33,662 nucleotides of DNA from Bdellovibrio sp. GTDB taxonomy: Bacteria > Myxococcota > SpSt-1050. Shown piece by piece: positions 31,060 to 33,662 of this stretch. The stretch is from NCBI GenBank assembly GCA_020725805.1, contig DYEF01000012.1:1-33662 (forward strand), written 5' to 3'. Within the stretch, counting starts at the first letter, position 1; every line of letters starts with the position of its first letter. The position numbers and the translations under genes are program-made. The notes under the pieces are model-generated. The model did not search any database. It saw nothing but the letters and a program-made list of their open reading frames with translations, and was not told the DNA's origin.

Positions 31060-32406
31060 ATGTCTGAGAGGAATATAAAACGAAGAATACCGGAAGAAGT
31101 GCTGTCACTGGTAACGGAGGTCAGGAAGCACAGACATCAGGCATATCTGGTCGGAGGGTCGGTGAGGGATATTATTCTGAACCGGGAGATTCTCGACTGG
31201 GATATTGCCACCTCTGCCCCTCCTGCACTTATTATGAGGATTTTCAGAAAGAGTTATCCGACAGGGATAAAACACGGCACTGTTACTGTTATTTACAAAG
31301 GTGTAAGATTCGAGATTACTACATTCAGGAGTGAATCGGATTACAAAGACGGAAGACACCCCGAGAACGTAAGATTCGGTGTAAGCATTGAAGAGGACCT
31401 CTCAAGAAGGGATTTTACAATAAATGCAATGGCCTATGACCCTGTTGAAGATAGATTTATTGACCCGTATCACGGACGTGATGACCTGAAATGCAGACTA
31501 ATCAGATGTGTCGGGAATGCCTATGACCGTTTTTCCGAAGACGGGCTCAGAAGTCTCAGGGCGATAAGATTTGCCACACTTTTCGGGTACAGACTTCATA
31601 AAGATATTATTCCTGCAATAAGACAGACTATCTCTGTCTTTCTCAAGGTTTCCGCCGAACGTGTGAGGGAAGAGATACTTAAGATTATGAAATCAGAAAA
31701 GCCCTCCCGGGGTATACTCCTTATGCATAAGGCAAATCTTCTCGAACATATATTTCCGGAATTATTGCAGACGATAGGTTTAAGGCAGAACAGGTGGCAC
31801 AAATATGACCTTTTTACTCATTCCCTGAAGGTAATGGACTATCTGCCGGTTTCTGACCCGGAGCTGAGGCTTGTCGGGCTTTTACACGATATCGCAAAGC
31901 CAATATGTAAGTCAGGGGATACCGAAGACGCTACTTATTATGGCCACGACCTTAAGGGGGCGGAAATCGTTTCGGAAATTTTCAGGCGGCTGAAATTTTC
32001 CAATAAATCGGTTGGCAGGGCAAGACTCATTGTTGAAAACCATATGAAGGGATATAAAAGCGACTGGACCGATGCTGCTGTAAGGCGTCTTATGAGAAAA
32101 CTTGGCAGCGAGATATATACTTTACTGCTGTTTCAGAAATGTGATGTAAGGGCCAGAGGTTCTGAGGTCAGAAGCTCAATCAGACTTATCGAGGAACTTG
32201 AGGGAAGGGTTAGGATGCTCGAGAGGGAGGCCTCTGCCCTGAATCTGAATCAGCTCAAGGTAAACGGAAATGACGTAATGACGATAAAAAAGATACCGCC
32301 GTCTCCCGAGGTGGGCAAAATTCTTAAAAGACTTATGGAGATGGTCATCGAAAGACCCGAATTGAACAGGCGGGATAAACTTATACAACTTATAAAAACC
32401 CTCTGA
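31060..32406 (+). CDS. CCA tRNA nucleotidyltransferase / poly(A) polymerase family with HD domain
   Basis: This class II nucleotidyltransferase has 448 residues. The N-terminal head has GGSVRD (32-37), the metal-binding DWDIAT (Asp46, Asp48) and RRDFTINAMA (116-125), followed by YDRFSEDGLRSLRAIRF. An HD domain (HDIAK, His276 and Asp277) resembles that of bacterial CCA enzymes with phosphohydrolase activity. Function is addition of CCA, or part of it, to tRNA 3' ends, or polyadenylation; these cannot be separated by eye, so no symbol is given. The next gene starts inside its stop codon (TGATG), showing coupling to the metallopeptidase. Confidence 0.9.
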   Translation: MSERNIKRRIPEEVLSLVTEVRKHRHQAYLVGGSVRDIILNREILDWDIATSAPPALIMRIFRKSYPTGIKHGTVTVIYKGVRFEITTFRSESDYKDGRHPENVRFGVSIEEDLSRRDFTINAMAYDPVEDRFIDPYHGRDDLKCRLIRCVGNAYDRFSEDGLRSLRAIRFATLFGYRLHKDIIPAIRQTISVFLKVSAERVREEILKIMKSEKPSRGILLMHKANLLEHIFPELLQTIGLRQNRWHKYDLFTHSLKVMDYLPVSDPELRLVGLLHDIAKPICKSGDTEDATYYGHDLKGAEIVSEIFRRLKFSNKSVGRARLIVENHMKGYKSDWTDAAVRRLMRKLGSEIYTLLLFQKCDVRARGSEVRSSIRLIEELEGRVRMLEREASALNLNQLKVNGNDVMTIKKIPPSPEVGKILKRLMEMVIERPELNRRDKLIQLIKTL

Positions 32407-33329
32407 TGAAATCAATTTGTATATTTTTGCTGCTTTTGTGTGGTTACAGGACCGAATCGGCAAATTTTGTAATCGAATCCGATGATTCCCTGAAGAGACT
32501 CGCCGAATCCGTAAAAGAGAATGCCGAAACGCAGTACAGCGAAATTCAGAAGATGATGCCTTTTGAACAGAAGAGCAAAATTACAGTAAGGATTGCGGGT
32601 TCTATGAAGGAGTATGAGGCACTTCAGCCGGAAGGTTACAGGGCGCCGACCTGGTCTGTGGGAATAGCATATCCGTCAAAAAGACTGGTGGTTTTGCGCG
32701 GGGATGCAACTCACGGACCCGATGAGATTCTGAGGACATTCAGACACGAACTTGCACACGTCTTTCTGCACAATTATTCGGGGATGAAGATTCCGAAATG
32801 GTTTTCCGAGGGATTTTCAATGTATTTCGAGGACAGGGGTGGATTGGGCCGAAGCTTCAGACTGATGAAACAGGCCTTTTCGAACAGTTATATTGATATT
32901 GACACACTGGAGGATACTTTTCCGGATAATCCGGTAGATATTCAGAACGCATATCTGACTTCTGCGGAGTTTTTCTCTTTTATGCTTTCCAAGATAGGTG
33001 AGGAGGGGCTATACAGGGTTTTTGAGAATGTCGGAAGAGGGCTTGACTTCAGATATTCTATTTATAAGGTTGCAGGAAAGACCGTCTCTGATATGGAAAA
33101 GGAATATAAGAAGAGCTCGAGATTCAGATATGCCTGGCTGCCGGTAATTACAAGTTCCACGACTCTCTGGTTACTTCTGACATTCCTCTTTATATATGTT
33201 TTTGTTGTCAAGAAGAGAAGAACCGGAAAGAAGCTCGAAATTATGAAGATGGAGGAGGAGCTGATTCTTCTCGACAGATTTGAAAAGGAGAGCAAAAATG
33301 AGGATGATTCCGACAGAACTGTTAACTGA
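32406..33329 (+). CDS. Membrane-anchored zinc metallopeptidase, peptidase MA-like
   Basis: The 307-residue protein starts with a signal peptide (IFLLLLCGYRTESA). The catalytic domain has HELAH (His114, Glu115, His118) and the third ligand region WFSEGFSMYFED (Glu135), the gluzincin pattern of the peptidase-MA family. A C-terminal membrane segment (about 245-268) and a charged cytoplasmic tail follow, so the catalytic domain should face the periplasm. The start overlaps the previous stop by one base. Substrates are not predictable from sequence. The catalytic residues look complete. Confidence 0.85.
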   Translation: MKSICIFLLLLCGYRTESANFVIESDDSLKRLAESVKENAETQYSEIQKMMPFEQKSKITVRIAGSMKEYEALQPEGYRAPTWSVGIAYPSKRLVVLRGDATHGPDEILRTFRHELAHVFLHNYSGMKIPKWFSEGFSMYFEDRGGLGRSFRLMKQAFSNSYIDIDTLEDTFPDNPVDIQNAYLTSAEFFSFMLSKIGEEGLYRVFENVGRGLDFRYSIYKVAGKTVSDMEKEYKKSSRFRYAWLPVITSSTTLWLLLTFLFIYVFVVKKRRTGKKLEIMKMEEELILLDRFEKESKNEDDSDRTVN

Positions 33330-33335
33330 CCGGAT

Positions 33336-33347
33336 ACAGACGTCTGT
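33336..33347. promoter_or_regulatory. 12-base perfect palindrome
   Basis: ACAGACGTCTGT lies seven bases after the metallopeptidase stop codon. It has no T run after it, so a DNA-binding-protein site is more likely than a terminator. No regulator is known. Confidence 0.4.
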
Positions 33348-33420
33348 TAATGCAATATATTGTTTGATGAACAAATATCATTGTTAAATATGGGTAAATA
33401 TACCGGTTCATTTTTTCGGT

Positions 33421-33448
33421 TTGACTATTGGAAATTTAATGCTAAAAT
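33421..33448 (+). promoter_or_regulatory. Promoter for the partial gene at the window end
   Basis: TTGACT (33421-33426), a 16-base spacer and TAAAAT (33443-33448), each 5 of 6 to consensus, lie about 85 bases before the ATG at 33534. This leaves a leader of roughly 75-80 bases. Confidence 0.5.
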
Positions 33449-33533
33449 TCAGCTGTCTTTTTGTGGGACATAAAGGTTTGCTGATTTGCTTTTTGAAAGA
33501 CATTTTTAGAAAAATTTTATAGGAGGTATTATA

Positions 33534-33662
33534 ATGAAGCAAGGCAGGTTTAACGGGTTTTTTATCGGTATTTTCTATGTAGCCGTTATGCTGGTTTTCC
33601 TCAATCTGGGAGGTCTTCTGCACGGTTGCGGTGATGAGGAGAGTACTACATCTGATGCAGAG
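33534..33662 (+). CDS. Start of an exported (probable lipoprotein) gene, cut by the window end
   Basis: Only 43 codons are inside the window. AGGAGG lies eight bases before the ATG. The translation begins MKQGRFNGFFIGIFYVAVML, continues as a hydrophobic core, and reaches LLHGCGDEES, where Cys32 may be lipidated (the His at -2 is unusual). An acidic Ser/Thr-rich stretch follows the Cys, as in the other lipoproteins of this window. The function lies beyond the edge. Confidence 0.65.
   Translation, partial: MKQGRFNGFFIGIFYVAVMLVFLNLGGLLHGCGDEESTTSDAE

Overview
The window looks like a chromosomal segment of a diderm (Gram-negative type), probably anaerobic bacterium. It encodes many exported Cys-rich lipoproteins, MopE-type Cys/Asp motifs, an OmpA lipoprotein with thrombospondin type 3 repeats, a TPR-PEGA protein, HEAT and HD-GYP-like proteins, and [NiFe]-hydrogenase maturation genes. 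This repertoire resembles Myxococcota and related deltaproteobacterial lineages, but the DNA is moderately AT-rich and there is no rRNA or other marker to fix the taxonomy. No tRNA, rRNA, CRISPR array, prophage or transposase was seen.

Layout. Bases 1-415 hold no gene, only heptamer-type repeats. Bases 416-6261 (minus strand) read ftsH > hypC > hypD > hypE > glgA, with 4-bp ATGA overlaps inside hypCDE. Bases 6482-12730 (plus strand) carry a Cys-rich lipoprotein with a sulfatase-modifying-factor-like domain, a GH2 lipoprotein resembling exo-beta-D-glucosaminidase, and a GT39-type membrane glycosyltransferase. Bases 12731-13030 are a second repeat island: an inverted copy of the heptamer repeat plus three related hairpins whose stems covary. 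A small membrane protein follows.

Bases 13436-17679 (minus strand) carry a compact cassette: MopE-like Cys-rich lipoprotein > ParB-like protein > SPL-type radical SAM protein > second Cys-rich lipoprotein. The first three genes overlap. This is the best candidate here for an undescribed system.

Bases 17767-25116 (plus strand) carry a lipase lipoprotein, then a tight run of ftsB-like > diguanylate cyclase > membrane protein > tadA > GT-C-like membrane protein. Bases 25109-28219 (minus strand) encode a HEAT-like protein and a degenerate HD-GYP protein that share an N-terminal module. Divergently from these, 28361-30936 encodes a cell-envelope set: TPR-PEGA, DUF4398-like lipoprotein and OmpA/TSP3 lipoprotein. 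Next come a CCA/poly(A) polymerase-family gene, a membrane-anchored metallopeptidase, and the start of another exported protein cut by the window end.

The dominant themes are the cell envelope (lipoproteins, OmpA, FtsB, FtsH, GT-C enzymes) and c-di-GMP-type signalling (an intact GGDEF protein and a degenerate HD-GYP protein). Housekeeping genes (tadA, cca, ftsH) are interspersed. All functions are inferred from sequence by eye; no database search was run.
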